DNA of 64,000 nucleotides from UBA9676 sp963730065 (GTDB taxonomy: Bacteria > Actinomycetota > Actinomycetes > Streptosporangiales > Streptosporangiaceae), in the NCBI GenBank assembly GCA_963730065.1, contig CAVSQL010000008.1, forward strand, positions 62,001 through 126,000, written 5' to 3'. Position numbers and translations under genes: made by a program. Below the pieces are notes generated by a model. The model was not told where the DNA came from, made no database searches, and saw only the letters and a program-made list of their open reading frames with translations. Below, in pieces: positions 51,661 to 62,000 of this stretch. Numbering within the stretch: position 1 is the first letter of the stretch; every line of letters starts with the position of its first letter.

Positions 51661-54600
51661 CCGCGGAGCCGACCCCGGTGAGCACGCCGCCCGACACGCT
51701 CAGGCCCGTGATCTGCTGAGCGCCCGGCACGCTGACCCATCGTCCGCCCGGCCGGGCCGCGTGCCAGGTGAGCCCGTCAGGTGACCACCAGACGATCACG
51801 TTCTGGGCCCCGCCAGCGCCCAGGATGCCGGTGCCGAGGAATCCCCCGCCGGCCGTGATGAGCGCCGTCACTGCGGCCAGGCCGGGCACCGGCAGGGAGA
51901 CCTCCCGCCAGGTGCGGCCTCCGTTGACCGAGACCGCGGCGAACGGCACCGGCCCGGACGGCCGTGCCTGCACGCCGAGGGCGGCGATGCGGCGTCCCTG
52001 GATGGACACCCGCTGGAGCACCGCACTGCCGGCACCGGCCGGCACCGGCAGCAGCCGCGACTGCCACCCCCGGCCGTTCCGGTAGACCGAGACGGCCGGG
52101 TGCGTGCCGACGGCGCCTACGGCGGCGAAACCGGTCTTGCCGGCCGCCACCGCGAGCACCGCGGACGCGGCGCCGCTGGGCGCCGATCCCGCCCACGATC
52201 CCTGCGGTATCCAGGTGGTGAGGTCGGCCGACCACCACAGCGCGGCCGCCGGCTGGCCGCGATCGTCGCGCACGCCGGCCACCACATACCCGCCCGGCCC
52301 GGCGGCGGCGCCGGTCAGGGTGAGGCCCGGCCCGGCCAGCGAATCGGCGCCAGCGGCCGGGGCCCAGGTCCGTCCGTCCGGCGAGGTGGCCAGGATCGGC
52401 TGCTGGCCGACCGGGGCGATCGCGGAGTCCAGGGTGCCGGCCCGGGCCACCTGGGCGACCGTGCTGGCCGGGCCCTCGCTGCCGACCGCGAGCCAGCCCG
52501 CGCCGCCATGGACGACGCTGGTCAGCCCGGGACCGGCGCCGTGCCAGGACGGCGGCGCCGTGATCGCCACCGGCGCCCACCGGCCGCCGGGCGGACGCGA
52601 CCAGATCGCGGGCGCCCCGTCAGCATGGCCGACCGCGACCTGCCCGCCCGGGCCCGCGCCGAGGCCGTTGACGCTCAGACCCGCGGCCGCCGCACCCGCC
52701 AGCGCCGCGTGGCCGACTGGCCGGCGATGGGTCCCCGCCAGCAGCAGGAACGGCCCGGTGGGGCCGCCTCCGGCCGCTATGACCTCGCGGCCAGGCCCGG
52801 CCGTCACCCCGGTCACGGCCGTGGCCGAGGACTTGCCGAGATCGGCCGTCCGGTGCCAGGACCGCCCGTGCACGCTGGTAAAGGCCACCCGGTACCGGCC
52901 GGCTGAGCCGGCCACCACCACGCCGTGGTCGCTGCCCGCCACAGCTGCCACACGCAGCGAGGCGCCCCGGCGGGCCGTCAGTGTGCCGGTGAAACGCCAG
53001 GTGCGCCCGTGGGTCCAGAGGTAGGCCACCGCATCCCGGGCTCCTCCGGAGCCGTGGCCGGGCCGGATGGCGACGATCCCGGAGGCGGTCGCCGCCAGCC
53101 CGGACAGGCTGGCGGTCGCCCTGTGGCTGACCGGCGGGTCCGCCCGGAGCCAGTGGGAGCCGTTGTCGCCGCTCCGCCACACCTCCGGGGATTCGGTGAG
53201 CACCTTCACCTTCCGCTTCCCATGGTGCTGCACCACCGTGCGGGCGACTTCCCCGGCGATCATCAGCACGCCGCCGCGGGCGGCTGCCCAGCGCAGGGCG
53301 ACGACCCGGCCCCTTCCGGCCGGCAGATCAAGCTGGCTCGCGTCGCGGCGCTGCCAGACCAGCCCGTTCGCGGATGTCCACAGCACCGGGGTGAGCACGG
53401 CGGCGGCACCCTGCCGGTGCACGTTCTCGCCGACGGCGACGAAGCCGCCGGGCGTCTGGGCCAGCGCCTTCACGCGGTCTCCGCTGGCCAGCGGCGCGAT
53501 GCCCGGCCCCAGCTCCCAGGTGCGGCCATCCGGCGACGTCCACACCGCGTCCGGTGCCAGTGCGAGCCACCGCCCGGGGCCACCGGCGACCATCAGTGGG
53601 ACGGCTCCCGCCATGGACCCGCCATCCGGGGCCCGCAGGACGGCCGGCTGCCACGTATGGCCGCCATCGGGGGACATCAGCACCAGCGGGCGCGCGTCAG
53701 GCAGGGTGGCCTGCGAGCCGACCGCCACCACCGTGTCGCCGGCCGCGGCGATCCCGGTGAGGGAGGGCAGCACCGACGGTGCGGCTGACCCGCTCGGCCC
53801 GGCGAACTGCCCGTCGGCGAGCCTGGCGGGCGGGTAGGCCGTGACCAGCCCGGACAGGCCCTGGCTGGCGTTCAGCGAGCCAGTGATGACGATGCCCGCC
53901 GCCGCTACTACAAAAAGCGCCACACAGACGACGGCGCCGGTCAGCACGCCGCGCCTGCCGCGCCGGGGATGCGCCCGGCCGCGCCCAGGGTGTTCCCCGC
54001 CCCGCCCGGGATGCTCCCCGGCCCGCCCCAGATGCTCCCCGGCCTGCCCCAGATGCTCCCCCGCCCGCCCAGGATGCTCCCCGGCCCGCCCAGGATGCTT
54101 CCCGCCCTGGCCCCGGTGCCCTCCGCGTCCAGGCCCGGAACCCTGCCCGTTCTCGCGGCCGGCCGCCCGCTCATCAGCGCCGTTCCGTCCCTCGCCACCG
54201 GCGGCCACCTGGCCGCCTGAGCCAGCCCCGTGCCCGCCCGGCCCTGGCTCCTGCTCACCGCCGCCCGCGGCGGCAGGATCGGGCGGCTGCGCACCGGGGA
54301 CGCCGGGCGCACCGGGGACGCCGGGCGCACCGGACGGCGCGGCGAGGCCCGCCTCCGCAGGTGCCACCGCCGCGGACACGACCGGGATCGGCTCGGTACG
54401 CTGCCGGTCGGCGTCCGCGGTCTCCCACCCCGCGGGCCGTTGCCACTCGAGTCCCGCGTCGTGCCATGCGCTTGACGACTGCTGCCACACCGACCGGCTG
54501 CCTGTGCCGGCCGGCGCGCTTTCCGCCCCTGAACCGCGCACCCGGCCACGGCCGGGCCGCGGCCGTCGCTCTTTCCCTTCAGCCGCCCGGTCCTTGGGAC

Positions 54601-54904
54601 CGCGCCCGGCTCCCGGACCGCCACCCGCCATGGGCGCCTTCTCCGGGGCGGATGCGGAGGTGGGTTCGGGATGGTTCTCCCTGATCGTCAGGCCTGACCA
54701 GCCGGGGCCCGACGCATCGATCCCGCCGGGATATCCGCGCAGGGCCGGCGTACGGCCGAGTGCGGGGATGACCCCGCGCAGCGTCCACGGCGACACGGCC
54801 AGGCTGACGCCACCGTGGGCTGAGCTGACGTTCTTGCTCACTGATCGTCCGATGCGCTGAATCCTGTGTGAGGAGGGCACGCGCCAGCGGGAGAGGTGCG
54901 CCAT
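51611..54904 (-). CDS. Large single-pass membrane protein with Asp-box (BNR) repeats (about 1,097 aa)
   Basis: N-terminal 310 residues are disordered, Pro/Gly/Arg-rich, and carry seven 7-residue repeats around GEHPGRA. One transmembrane helix (about 319-343, VLTGAVVCVALFVVAAAGIVITG) follows a basic RRGRRG stop. The external part of some 750 residues has many Asp-box motifs of form S-x-D/N-G-x-x-W: SPDGGHTW, SPDGRTW, SANGLVW, SVHGRSW, SPDGRTW, SVNGGRTW and SPDGLTW, as in sialidase or sortilin beta-propellers, so probably one or two propellers facing outside. No sialidase catalytic set (Arg triad, Asp, Tyr/Glu) is evident. Ligand or enzyme role unknown. The start is uncertain; a shorter N-terminus is possible. 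Confidence 0.75.
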   Translation of the reverse strand: MAHLSRWRVPSSHRIQRIGRSVSKNVSSAHGGVSLAVSPWTLRGVIPALGRTPALRGYPGGIDASGPGWSGLTIRENHPEPTSASAPEKAPMAGGGPGAGRGPKDRAAEGKERRPRPGRGRVRGSGAESAPAGTGSRSVWQQSSSAWHDAGLEWQRPAGWETADADRQRTEPIPVVSAAVAPAEAGLAAPSGAPGVPGAPGVPGAQPPDPAAAGGGEQEPGPGGHGAGSGGQVAAGGEGRNGADERAAGRENGQGSGPGRGGHRGQGGKHPGRAGEHPGRAGEHLGQAGEHLGRAGEHPGRGGEHPGRGRAHPRRGRRGVLTGAVVCVALFVVAAAGIVITGSLNASQGLSGLVTAYPPARLADGQFAGPSGSAAPSVLPSLTGIAAAGDTVVAVGSQATLPDARPLVLMSPDGGHTWQPAVLRAPDGGSMAGAVPLMVAGGPGRWLALAPDAVWTSPDGRTWELGPGIAPLASGDRVKALAQTPGGFVAVGENVHRQGAAAVLTPVLWTSANGLVWQRRDASQLDLPAGRGRVVALRWAAARGGVLMIAGEVARTVVQHHGKRKVKVLTESPEVWRSGDNGSHWLRADPPVSHRATASLSGLAATASGIVAIRPGHGSGGARDAVAYLWTHGRTWRFTGTLTARRGASLRVAAVAGSDHGVVVAGSAGRYRVAFTSVHGRSWHRTADLGKSSATAVTGVTAGPGREVIAAGGGPTGPFLLLAGTHRRPVGHAALAGAAAAGLSVNGLGAGPGGQVAVGHADGAPAIWSRPPGGRWAPVAITAPPSWHGAGPGLTSVVHGGAGWLAVGSEGPASTVAQVARAGTLDSAIAPVGQQPILATSPDGRTWAPAAGADSLAGPGLTLTGAAAGPGGYVVAGVRDDRGQPAAALWWSADLTTWIPQGSWAGSAPSGAASAVLAVAAGKTGFAAVGAVGTHPAVSVYRNGRGWQSRLLPVPAGAGSAVLQRVSIQGRRIAALGVQARPSGPVPFAAVSVNGGRTWREVSLPVPGLAAVTALITAGGGFLGTGILGAGGAQNVIVWWSPDGLTWHAARPGGRWVSVPGAQQITGLSVSGGVLTGVGSAATGTGQRPVLWRARVR
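53969..54115 (-). repeat. 21-bp tandem repeat, seven units, coding for GEHPGRA-like repeats
   Basis: Units begin at 53969, 53990, 54011, 54032, 54053, 54074 and 54095 with the core atgctccccg on the plus strand. The exact 21-bp period keeps the reading frame of the Asp-box membrane protein on the minus strand. Confidence 0.88.
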
Positions 54905-54943
54905 GTACCTTACGCCCGACGATGCTAGTGCACCTGCCTGCGA

Positions 54944-56353
54944 TTACATGGGTGAATTGCGGGCTCCTCGCCGGGTGGCGAGCGACTCCCGGGCCGGCCG
55001 GGTGGGGCTGGCGCGGGCGGGCCGGTGCCGGGCAGGGGACCCGCGGGCGCCGCGGTGATGGGCGCGGCGGCGCGGGTCACGTCGCGAGGGGGCGACACCG
55101 GGCAGGTGGGCCCCGGCGCGGCGGTGCGTGACGCCGGCCAGCAGGCTGGCCGGCGTGATCCCGCCGCCGAATCGGGCGGCGATATTGGCCGCCGCGGAAA
55201 GGTCGCGGTGGCCGGTGAACTGGCACGCCGGGCAGGCCAGCACCCGCCCGGGCGGCTTGGGTACCCGGGAGTGGCAGGCCGGGCAGGTGGACGAGGTGCC
55301 ACGCTCGTCCACCAGGGTCAGGCTGATCCCGGCCACCTCGGCTTTGTCTTTCAGCACGGCGATCAGGTGGCCGATCCGCCAGTCGCGGGTGCGCTGGTTG
55401 TGCCGCCGCCCCGCCTTGAGCTTGAGCACGCCGCGGGGGTCGCCGACGGCCAGGACGCCGATCCGGCGGGCCACCGCCCAGCCGATGACCGTTTTGGCGG
55501 CCTCGTGCTGGGCCTGGCGGACCCGCCGCCGGTGCCGCGCCTCGGCCAGCCGCTGGCGGCGCCGGTAGTGCCGCCACCGCCGCGACCCCTTCTGCCCCGG
55601 CCGGGGGGCGCGGCGGGCCACCGCCCGGCGGCGGGCCTTGCCATCGGCCAGGTGCATCCGGTGCTCGGCGCGGATCGCCCGCCCCGACACCAGCAACCCC
55701 TCGCCACCGGGCCCGGCCACCGCGTACGGGTGGATGATCCCCAGATCGACCCCCGCCACCCTGGCCGGATCAGGCTCCGTACCGACCGGATAGGTGGTCA
55801 CCGGGACCTCGGCGGTGACATCCACCCACAGCCGCCCGCCGTCATACAGCAGCGTGACCGACCGGACCTGACCGGCCGGGTAGGGCAGGTCGCGGTCCAG
55901 CCGCACCCACAGTGGTGAGCGGCCGCGGGCGACCGGGATCCGCAGCCGCCTGCGTTCAAGGGTGAAGGTGCCGTGATACCAGCGCAGCGGCATCACCGCC
56001 CGCCGCCGCCGCGGGAACCGCGCCGCCCGATCGCCTTCCTTGCGGCGTTTCGCGGCAGCGAACCAGCCATCGGAATAGCGGCGCAGCACCGACCGGGCAC
56101 CCTCGGTGTCTAACTCGCCGAAGGCGCCTGGCCCAGATGCGGCCAGCTCCCGGCACAGCGACTGGTAGGACACCAGCGGCCGGTCCTGCCGGGCCCGCCG
56201 CCACGCGTTGATTTCCAGCGCGCACGCCCACACATCACCGCCGCAGGCCAGCAGCGCCAGCAGCCGCCGCCGCTGGGCCCCGGTGACCCGCAGCCCCGCC
56301 CGGGCGGTACGGCACAGCACTTGCGGCGAGCCAGGTCCACGGCGTCTGGCCAT
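54944..56353 (-). CDS. Orphan TnpB-like RuvC protein with altered catalytic site (469 aa)
   Basis: TnpB family without a transposase gene. RuvC-I Asp is kept in VAGVDLGIIHPYAV, and RuvC-III Asp in HRDLSAAANIAARFGGG, after two CPAC pairs of the zinc ribbon (STCPACH, LACPACQ). The usual RuvC-II Glu is not at its place: the strand reads LAVGDPRGVLKLKAG. A Glu in VDERGTSSTCP could serve; TnpB groups with a relocated Glu have been described. The C-terminus has an extra 65 residues, Arg/Pro-rich, likely read-through over a guide-RNA-like end. ATG 56353 is favoured. It may be a domesticated protein or a stranded IS607/IS605 accessory gene. Confidence 0.82.
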   Translation of the reverse strand: MARRRGPGSPQVLCRTARAGLRVTGAQRRRLLALLACGGDVWACALEINAWRRARQDRPLVSYQSLCRELAASGPGAFGELDTEGARSVLRRYSDGWFAAAKRRKEGDRAARFPRRRRAVMPLRWYHGTFTLERRRLRIPVARGRSPLWVRLDRDLPYPAGQVRSVTLLYDGGRLWVDVTAEVPVTTYPVGTEPDPARVAGVDLGIIHPYAVAGPGGEGLLVSGRAIRAEHRMHLADGKARRRAVARRAPRPGQKGSRRWRHYRRRQRLAEARHRRRVRQAQHEAAKTVIGWAVARRIGVLAVGDPRGVLKLKAGRRHNQRTRDWRIGHLIAVLKDKAEVAGISLTLVDERGTSSTCPACHSRVPKPPGRVLACPACQFTGHRDLSAAANIAARFGGGITPASLLAGVTHRRAGAHLPGVAPSRRDPRRRAHHRGARGSPARHRPARASPTRPARESLATRRGARNSPM

Positions 56354-56446
56354 GCCCCGAGCACACCACCAGCCACCGACAAAACCACCCCACCACACAC
56401 TCGACAGCCCAACAGCTCATACCGATACCCACGCACTTCCAGTCAC

Positions 56447-56468
56447 TACCACCAGCGGCGTGGTGGCG
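56447..56468. repeat. Small hairpin upstream of the orphan tnpB
   Basis: ccacc (56449-56453) pairs with ggtgg (56462-56466) around an 8-nt loop in the gap between the orphan tnpB and blaI genes. It could be an element end, but it is weak and no partner was found. Confidence 0.25.
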
Positions 56469-56544
56469 TGCACCCAGGCCGATCGGCTCAGATGAGCCGC
56501 GGTGTCATGTCCGGGCGGGCCAGGCGCCCCGGCCCGGATCGCGC

Positions 56545-56943
56545 TCAGGAGGCGGCCAGCCGCCGCGATCTGGCGTCGACGAGCGCGCTGCACAGGCTCT
56601 CCATCTCGTCGTCGCTGACGCGATCCAGGAACCGCCGCATCGTCGCGTTCTCGTCGCCGCCGGAGCGCAGGACCTCCGCCATCAGCCGGGCGTCGTGGTC
56701 CTCACGCGCCTCCACCGGCCAGTACTGCCAGGCACGGCCAAGCTTGTCGCGGCGAAGGACTCCCTTGCGATGGAGGATGTTCATCACCGTCATGACCGTC
56801 GTGTACGCGACGGGCCGGCCGTACCGCAGCCGTTCCCGGACTTCCCGGACGACATAGGGGCGGTCACCAGACCACATGACCTCCATGATCGCCGTCTCGA
56901 GTTCACCGAACTCGCGCAATGGCCGCCACCTCCGATCACCCAT
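56545..56943 (-). CDS. BlaI/MecI/CopY-family transcriptional repressor (132 aa)
   Basis: Winged-helix dimer of the penicillinase-repressor family: FGELETAIMEVMWSGDRPYVVREVRERL, then the recognition helix and wing in VAYTTVMTVMNILHRKGVLRRDKLGRAWQYWPV. A C-terminal dimer part follows with MRRFLDRVSDDEMESL. In known systems a membrane metalloprotease (BlaR1/M56) cleaves the repressor; no M56 gene is adjacent here. In actinobacteria such orphans control respiration or cell-wall genes. Its promoter region (56944-57068) is its likely target. Confidence 0.93.
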   Translation of the reverse strand: MGDRRWRPLREFGELETAIMEVMWSGDRPYVVREVRERLRYGRPVAYTTVMTVMNILHRKGVLRRDKLGRAWQYWPVEAREDHDARLMAEVLRSGGDENATMRRFLDRVSDDEMESLCSALVDARSRRLAAS

Positions 56944-57068
56944 GTAAGCACGGAGACCGCCGCGTCATCGGCGGGCGGCTGGGGAGTTTGGGGAGGAAAA
57001 CGGCACTGTGGTGATGATTGTTCGCCAGCAGCCCATGTCTGCCCTCCGCGGGCGCACCCGTGCCGGGC

Positions 57069-57710
57069 TTATGGGCCGGTGCCGCGCTCGGTGTTCTCGG
57101 CCCACGCCGGTGCCCGGCGGTGGCGGCGCACGGCCCAGATCACCAGCGCGGCGACCACCAGCGCCGCGAGCGCGATCGCGAACCCGGCCCCGACCTGCCG
57201 CGCGACCGCCGCGTAGGCGGACCCGGCCAGGTAACCGAGCAGGCAGTAGCCGATCCCCCAGACGATCCCGCCGACCGCGTTGTACACGACGAAGGTGCGG
57301 TAGGGCATCCTGGCCGTGCCCGCCAGCGCGGGCATAAGGGCCCGCAGCACCGCGGTGAACCTGCCGACCAGCACCGCGACCGCGCCGCGCGAGTTCAGCG
57401 CGGAGGCACCCTTTTCCATGGTGCCCGACACCCGGCGCAGGAAGCGGGAGCCGATCACCCGTCCGCCCATCCGGCGGCCCACCTCGTAGCCGACCAGCGG
57501 GCCGATGATCGCGGCGGCCACCACGACCACCATGAGCAGCGGCAGCGAGACGCGGCCGCGGCTGGCCAGGACCCCGCCCAGCACCACCGCGATCTCACCC
57601 GGCAGCACAAATCCAAAGAACAACGCGGTCTCGCCGAAGACGAGGGCGGCCACCACCAGGTAGGCGAGCGGCCCGGACAGGCGGGCCAACTCGGTGGTTA
57701 TCGCGCTCAC
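57069..57710 (-). CDS. DedA-family membrane protein (213 aa)
   Basis: SNARE-associated/DedA (VTT domain) protein: LAYLVVAALVFGETALFFGFVLPGEIAVVLGG, with the conserved acidic residue in GETALF and PGE, then GYEVGRRMGGRVIGSR, the re-entrant GRFTAVLRALMPALAGTARMPYRTFVVYNAVGGIVWG, and a last helix. Members are lipid scramblases or transporters (undecaprenyl phosphate recycling in some). GTG 57710 has gggag 6 nt upstream. Stands alone. Confidence 0.92.
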   Translation of the reverse strand: MSAITTELARLSGPLAYLVVAALVFGETALFFGFVLPGEIAVVLGGVLASRGRVSLPLLMVVVVAAAIIGPLVGYEVGRRMGGRVIGSRFLRRVSGTMEKGASALNSRGAVAVLVGRFTAVLRALMPALAGTARMPYRTFVVYNAVGGIVWGIGYCLLGYLAGSAYAAVARQVGAGFAIALAALVVAALVIWAVRRHRRAPAWAENTERGTGP

Positions 57711-58052
57711 GCGTGCTCCCTGCGGCTGGCGGACGGTCTGCTGGACAGCGCCACTTCGACGATAGACGCTCAGCAGCGGCGCCAGGCCGGCAGCAGCCGG
57801 ACCCGGGCCCGTGCCGCCCCCGGCCCGTCCCGGCGCCTGGCCGACGGCAGCCCCGCCCGGTGACCCTCCGTGAGCTCGCCCCGATGGCCCGCACCCCGGC
57901 CCGTCGGCCACCCCCGCTGACCGGTGCCGGGTAAGCCGGGCAGCCTGGGCCGGCGACATCCGCTGCTGGGCCTCGCATCGGTGCAAAATCGGGCATCATC
58001 GGGTGAACGTCCACGCGCCGTCGTTTCCTCAGGCCCTGCGAGGAGGTGGTCG
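57711..58052. other. Divergent intergenic region, no gene seen
   Basis: 342 bp between the DedA and GST-like genes. It holds the promoters of both, but no clear -10/-35 pair, RNA gene or operator stands out. aggagg at 58041-58046 belongs to the gene at 58053. Confidence 0.5.
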
Positions 58053-59000
58053 ATGGCAGCACCTCAGCCGGGCGCGGAACTCGCGCCCGACGCCTACAAC
58101 AGCCGGCCGACCAGCTTCACCGGGCTGATCACCCGCGACGGCTCGACCGGGTACGCGGCCGAGGCTGGCCGCTATCAGCTTTACGCCTCGCTGGCCTGCC
58201 CCTGGTCACACCGGGCGCTGATCGTGCGGGAAGTGCTCGGCCTGGAGCAGGTCATCGGCCTCACCCTGACCGACCCGATCAGGGACGAGCGGGGCTGGCG
58301 GTTCCCGGCCAGCAACGGCGGGTTCGACCCGGTCACCGGCGCCCGGTACGTCTCCGATCTGTACCTGGCCACCGACCCCGGCTACAGCGGCCGGTTCACG
58401 ATCCCGTGTGTATGGGACACCCGGACCCACCGGATCGTGACCAACGACGTGCCACAGATCACCATCACGCTCGAAACGGAGTTCCGTGCCTATCACCGGC
58501 CCGGGGCGCCCGACCTCTACCCGGAGGAGTTGCGGCCCGACATCGATGCGCTGGGCACGCTCATCTTCCACGCGGTCAACAGCGGCGTGTACAAGGCGGG
58601 CCTGGCGACCAACCAGGCCGCCTATGAGGACGCCTTCGACACCTTGTTCGCCACCCTGGCCGCGCTGGAGGAACGGCTGTCCACCCGCAGGTTCCTGGTC
58701 GGAGGGCAGCTCACCGAGGCTGACGTGCGCGTGTTCCCCACCCTGGTCCGGTTTGATGCCGTGTATCACACCCACTTCAAGTGCAATCTGCACCGGCTCA
58801 TCGACTATCCGAACCTGTGGGGATACGCCCGGGACCTGTACCAGCGGCCTGGCTTCGGCGACACGACCGATTTCGTGCAGATCAAGCGACATTACTACCA
58901 GACCCAGGACTGGATCAACCCATCGCGGATCGTCCCCAAGGGTCCCTACGTCAACTGGCTGGCGCCGCACGACCGGGACCGGTTTTCCGGCCGGGCCTGA
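58053..59000 (+). CDS. ECM4/YqjG-type glutathione S-transferase family protein (315 aa)
   Basis: Omega-like GST of the glutathionyl-hydroquinone reductase (ECM4) group: catalytic cysteine in SLACPWSHRALIVREVLGLE, thioredoxin-fold GRFTIPCVWDTRTHRIVTND, and helical domain VNSGVYKAGLATNQAAYEDAFDTLFATLAALEERLS then DVRVFPTLVRFDAVYHTHFKCN. Length is typical. Actinomycetes use mycothiol, so here it may reduce mycothiol conjugates instead; inference. ATG 58053 has aggagg 6 nt upstream. Confidence 0.93.
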   Translation: MAAPQPGAELAPDAYNSRPTSFTGLITRDGSTGYAAEAGRYQLYASLACPWSHRALIVREVLGLEQVIGLTLTDPIRDERGWRFPASNGGFDPVTGARYVSDLYLATDPGYSGRFTIPCVWDTRTHRIVTNDVPQITITLETEFRAYHRPGAPDLYPEELRPDIDALGTLIFHAVNSGVYKAGLATNQAAYEDAFDTLFATLAALEERLSTRRFLVGGQLTEADVRVFPTLVRFDAVYHTHFKCNLHRLIDYPNLWGYARDLYQRPGFGDTTDFVQIKRHYYQTQDWINPSRIVPKGPYVNWLAPHDRDRFSGRA

Positions 59001-59085
59001 CCCTCGCCCACAGGAGACCGGGGTCTTCTTCCCAGGTAGCCTAAGGGACGGGCAATGATCACCTATTCAACGTCGGAAGAGGGCG

Positions 59086-62000
59086 ATGTCCGCCGTGCCT
59101 CCGGAGCTGCCGCGAGCATCCGCGGAAACCACCGAGCCAGCCAGTGACCGCGCCGGGGCGAAGGCGCCGCCGACGCCGCCAGCGAGCACCGACTTCGGTC
59201 CCAACGAATGGCTCGTGGATGAGCTGTACCAGCGCTACCTGGATGACCCGGGTTCGGTGGACATGGCGTGGTGGAACTTCTTCGCCGACTACCAGCCCCC
59301 GGCCGGAGGACCGGCCGCGGAGAGCCCGGGTGGGCCGGCTGCGGAGAGCCCGGACGGCCCGGCCGCGGAAAGCCCCGGCCGCCCAGCCGCGGAAAGCCCC
59401 GGCGAGCAGGCAGGGAACGCAGGTGCACCTGGTCCCGCCGGACCGGGCCGCGAAGGCCCGGCCGGGGTGCGGGCCGGCCGCCCAGGCACGGGCCGCCCGG
59501 GTACCGCGGATGCGCCTGCCCCGGCCAGGGCAGGCGAGCAGGCCCCAGGCGCTGGCCCAGGCCAGCCTGCCGGGACCGCCGGACCGGCCGCCCCGGCGGA
59601 GCAGGGCGGCTCCGGTGTCCTGACCGCCCCGGTCACGCCGGCGCCGGTCCCCGGGGCGGATGTCCAGCGGCTGCGGGGAGCGTCGGCCAGGACGGCGACG
59701 AACATGGCGTCCAGCCTGACCGTGCCGACCGCGACCAGCGTGCGCGCCATTCCCGCCAAGCTGCTCATCGACAACCGCATCGTCGTCAACAACCACCTCA
59801 GCCGTGGCCGGGGTGGCAAGGTCTCGTTCACCCACCTCATCGGGTATGCCGTCGTCCGGGCTCTGGGCAGCGCCGCGGAAATGAACTACGCCTACACCGA
59901 GGTGGACGGCAAGCCCGCCGTGGCCCGGCCCGAGCACGTCAACCTCGGCCTGGCGATCGACGTGGTCGGCCGCGACGGCTCACGGCAGCTGCTCGTGCCC
60001 AGCATCAAGGCCGCCGAGACCATGGATTTCCGCCAGTTCTGGATGGCCTATGAGGACGTCGTCCGGCGCGCGAGGACGGGAAACCTCACCGTCGAGGACT
60101 TCGCCGGGACGACACTCACGCTGACCAATCCGGGCACAATCGGGACCGAGCATTCGGTGCCCAGGCTGATGGCCGGCCAGGGATGCATCGTCGGCGTGGG
60201 CGCGATGGAGTACCCGGCCGCCTACCAGGGCGCGTCCGATGAGACCCTGGCCCGGCTGGCGGTCAGCAAGACGGTCACGCTCACCTCGACCTACGACCAC
60301 CGGATCATCCAGGGCGCCCAGTCCGGGGACTTCCTGCGCCGCATCCACCACCTGCTGCTGGGTGAGGACGGTTTCTACGACACCGTCTTCGCCGCGCTCC
60401 AGATCCCGTACGAGCCGGTCCGCTGGGTGCGGGACATCCCGGCCGGGCACGAGGATGACATCACCAAGTCCGCGCGGGTGCACGAGCTGATCCACGCCTA
60501 CCGGGTGCGCGGCCACCTGATGGCCGACACCGACCCGCTGAACTACAAGCAGCGCAAGCATCCCGACCTGGACATCAACCAGCACGGCCTGACCCTGTGG
60601 GACCTGGAGCGGGAGTTCCCCACCGGGGGGTTCGGCGGCAAGCCGCTGATGAAACTGCGGGAGATCCTGGGCGTGCTGCGCGACTCGTACTGCCGCACCG
60701 TCGGGGTCGAATACATGCATATGCAGGAACCCGATGAGCGCGCCTGGCTGCAGGCGCGGGTGGAGCGGCCGCACGGCAGGCCCGATCACGACGAGCAGAT
60801 GCAGATCCTGTCCCGGCTCAACGTGGCCGAGGCGTTCGAGATGTTCCTGCAGACCAAGTTCGTCGGCCAGCGCCGGTTCTCGCTCGAGGGGGCGGAGTCT
60901 CTCATCCCGCTGCTCGATGCGGTGCTCACCGAGGCCGCCCGCGCCTCGCTGCACGAGGCCGTCATCGGGATGGCCCACCGGGGCCGGCTGAACGTGCTCG
61001 CCAACATCGTGGGCAAGTCGTACGCGCAGATCTTCGGCGAGTTCGAGGGCAACCTCGACCCGCGCACCACCCACGGGTCCGGCGACGTGAAGTACCACCT
61101 CGGGGCGGACGGCGTGTTCACCGGCAGCGACGGTTCCCAGATCCCCACCTCGCTGGTGGCCAACCCCAGCCATCTGGAGGCGGTCAACCCCGTGCTGGAG
61201 GGCGTGGTCCGGGCCAAGCAGGACGTCCTTGACATCGGTGAGCCGGGGTTCACCGTGCTGCCGGTGCTCATCCACGGCGACGCCGCGTTCGCGGGCCAGG
61301 GGGTGGTGGCCGAGACGCTGAACCTGTCCCAGCTGCGCGGCTACCGCACCGGCGGCACGGTGCACATCGTGGTGAACAACCAGGTCGGCTTCACGACCGC
61401 GCCGCAGTCCTCGCGCTCCAGCGTGTACAGCACGGACGTGGCCCGCATGATCCAGGCGCCGATCTTCCACGTCAACGGGGACGATCCCGAGGCGGTGGTG
61501 CGGGTCGGGCACCTGGCGTTCGAGTACCGCCAGGCGTTCGGCAAGGACGTGGTCATCGACCTGATCTGCTACCGCAGGCGGGGGCACAACGAGGCGGACA
61601 ACCCGTCGTTCACCCAGCCGCTGATGTATGACCTCATCGACGCCAAGCGCTCCGCCCGCAAGCTGTACACCGAGGCGCTGATCGGCCGCGGGGACATCAC
61701 GATGGAAGAGGCGGAGCAGGCGCTGCGCCACTACCAGGAGCAGCTTGAGCGGGCGTTCACCGAAACCAGGGAGGCGACGCGGCAGCCGACCGCGCCGGGC
61801 GCGGTGATCAGGCCAGAGCCTGCCGCACCGGTGCTGATCGACCATGGCGCCACGCCCACCGCGATCACCGAGGCGGCGATCAAGCAGATCATCGACTCGC
61901 AGCTGAACGTGCCGGAGGGGTTCACCGTGCACCCGCGGCTGCGGCCGGTGCTGCAGCGCCGGGCCACCATGGTGGCCGAGGACGCGATCGACTGGGCGAC

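Noticed and set aside
56545..57710. BlaI plus DedA as a resistance or toxin-antitoxin pair
   Set aside because: No M56 protease, beta-lactamase or toxin gene is adjacent, and the two genes are separated by 125 bp without further signs of linkage.
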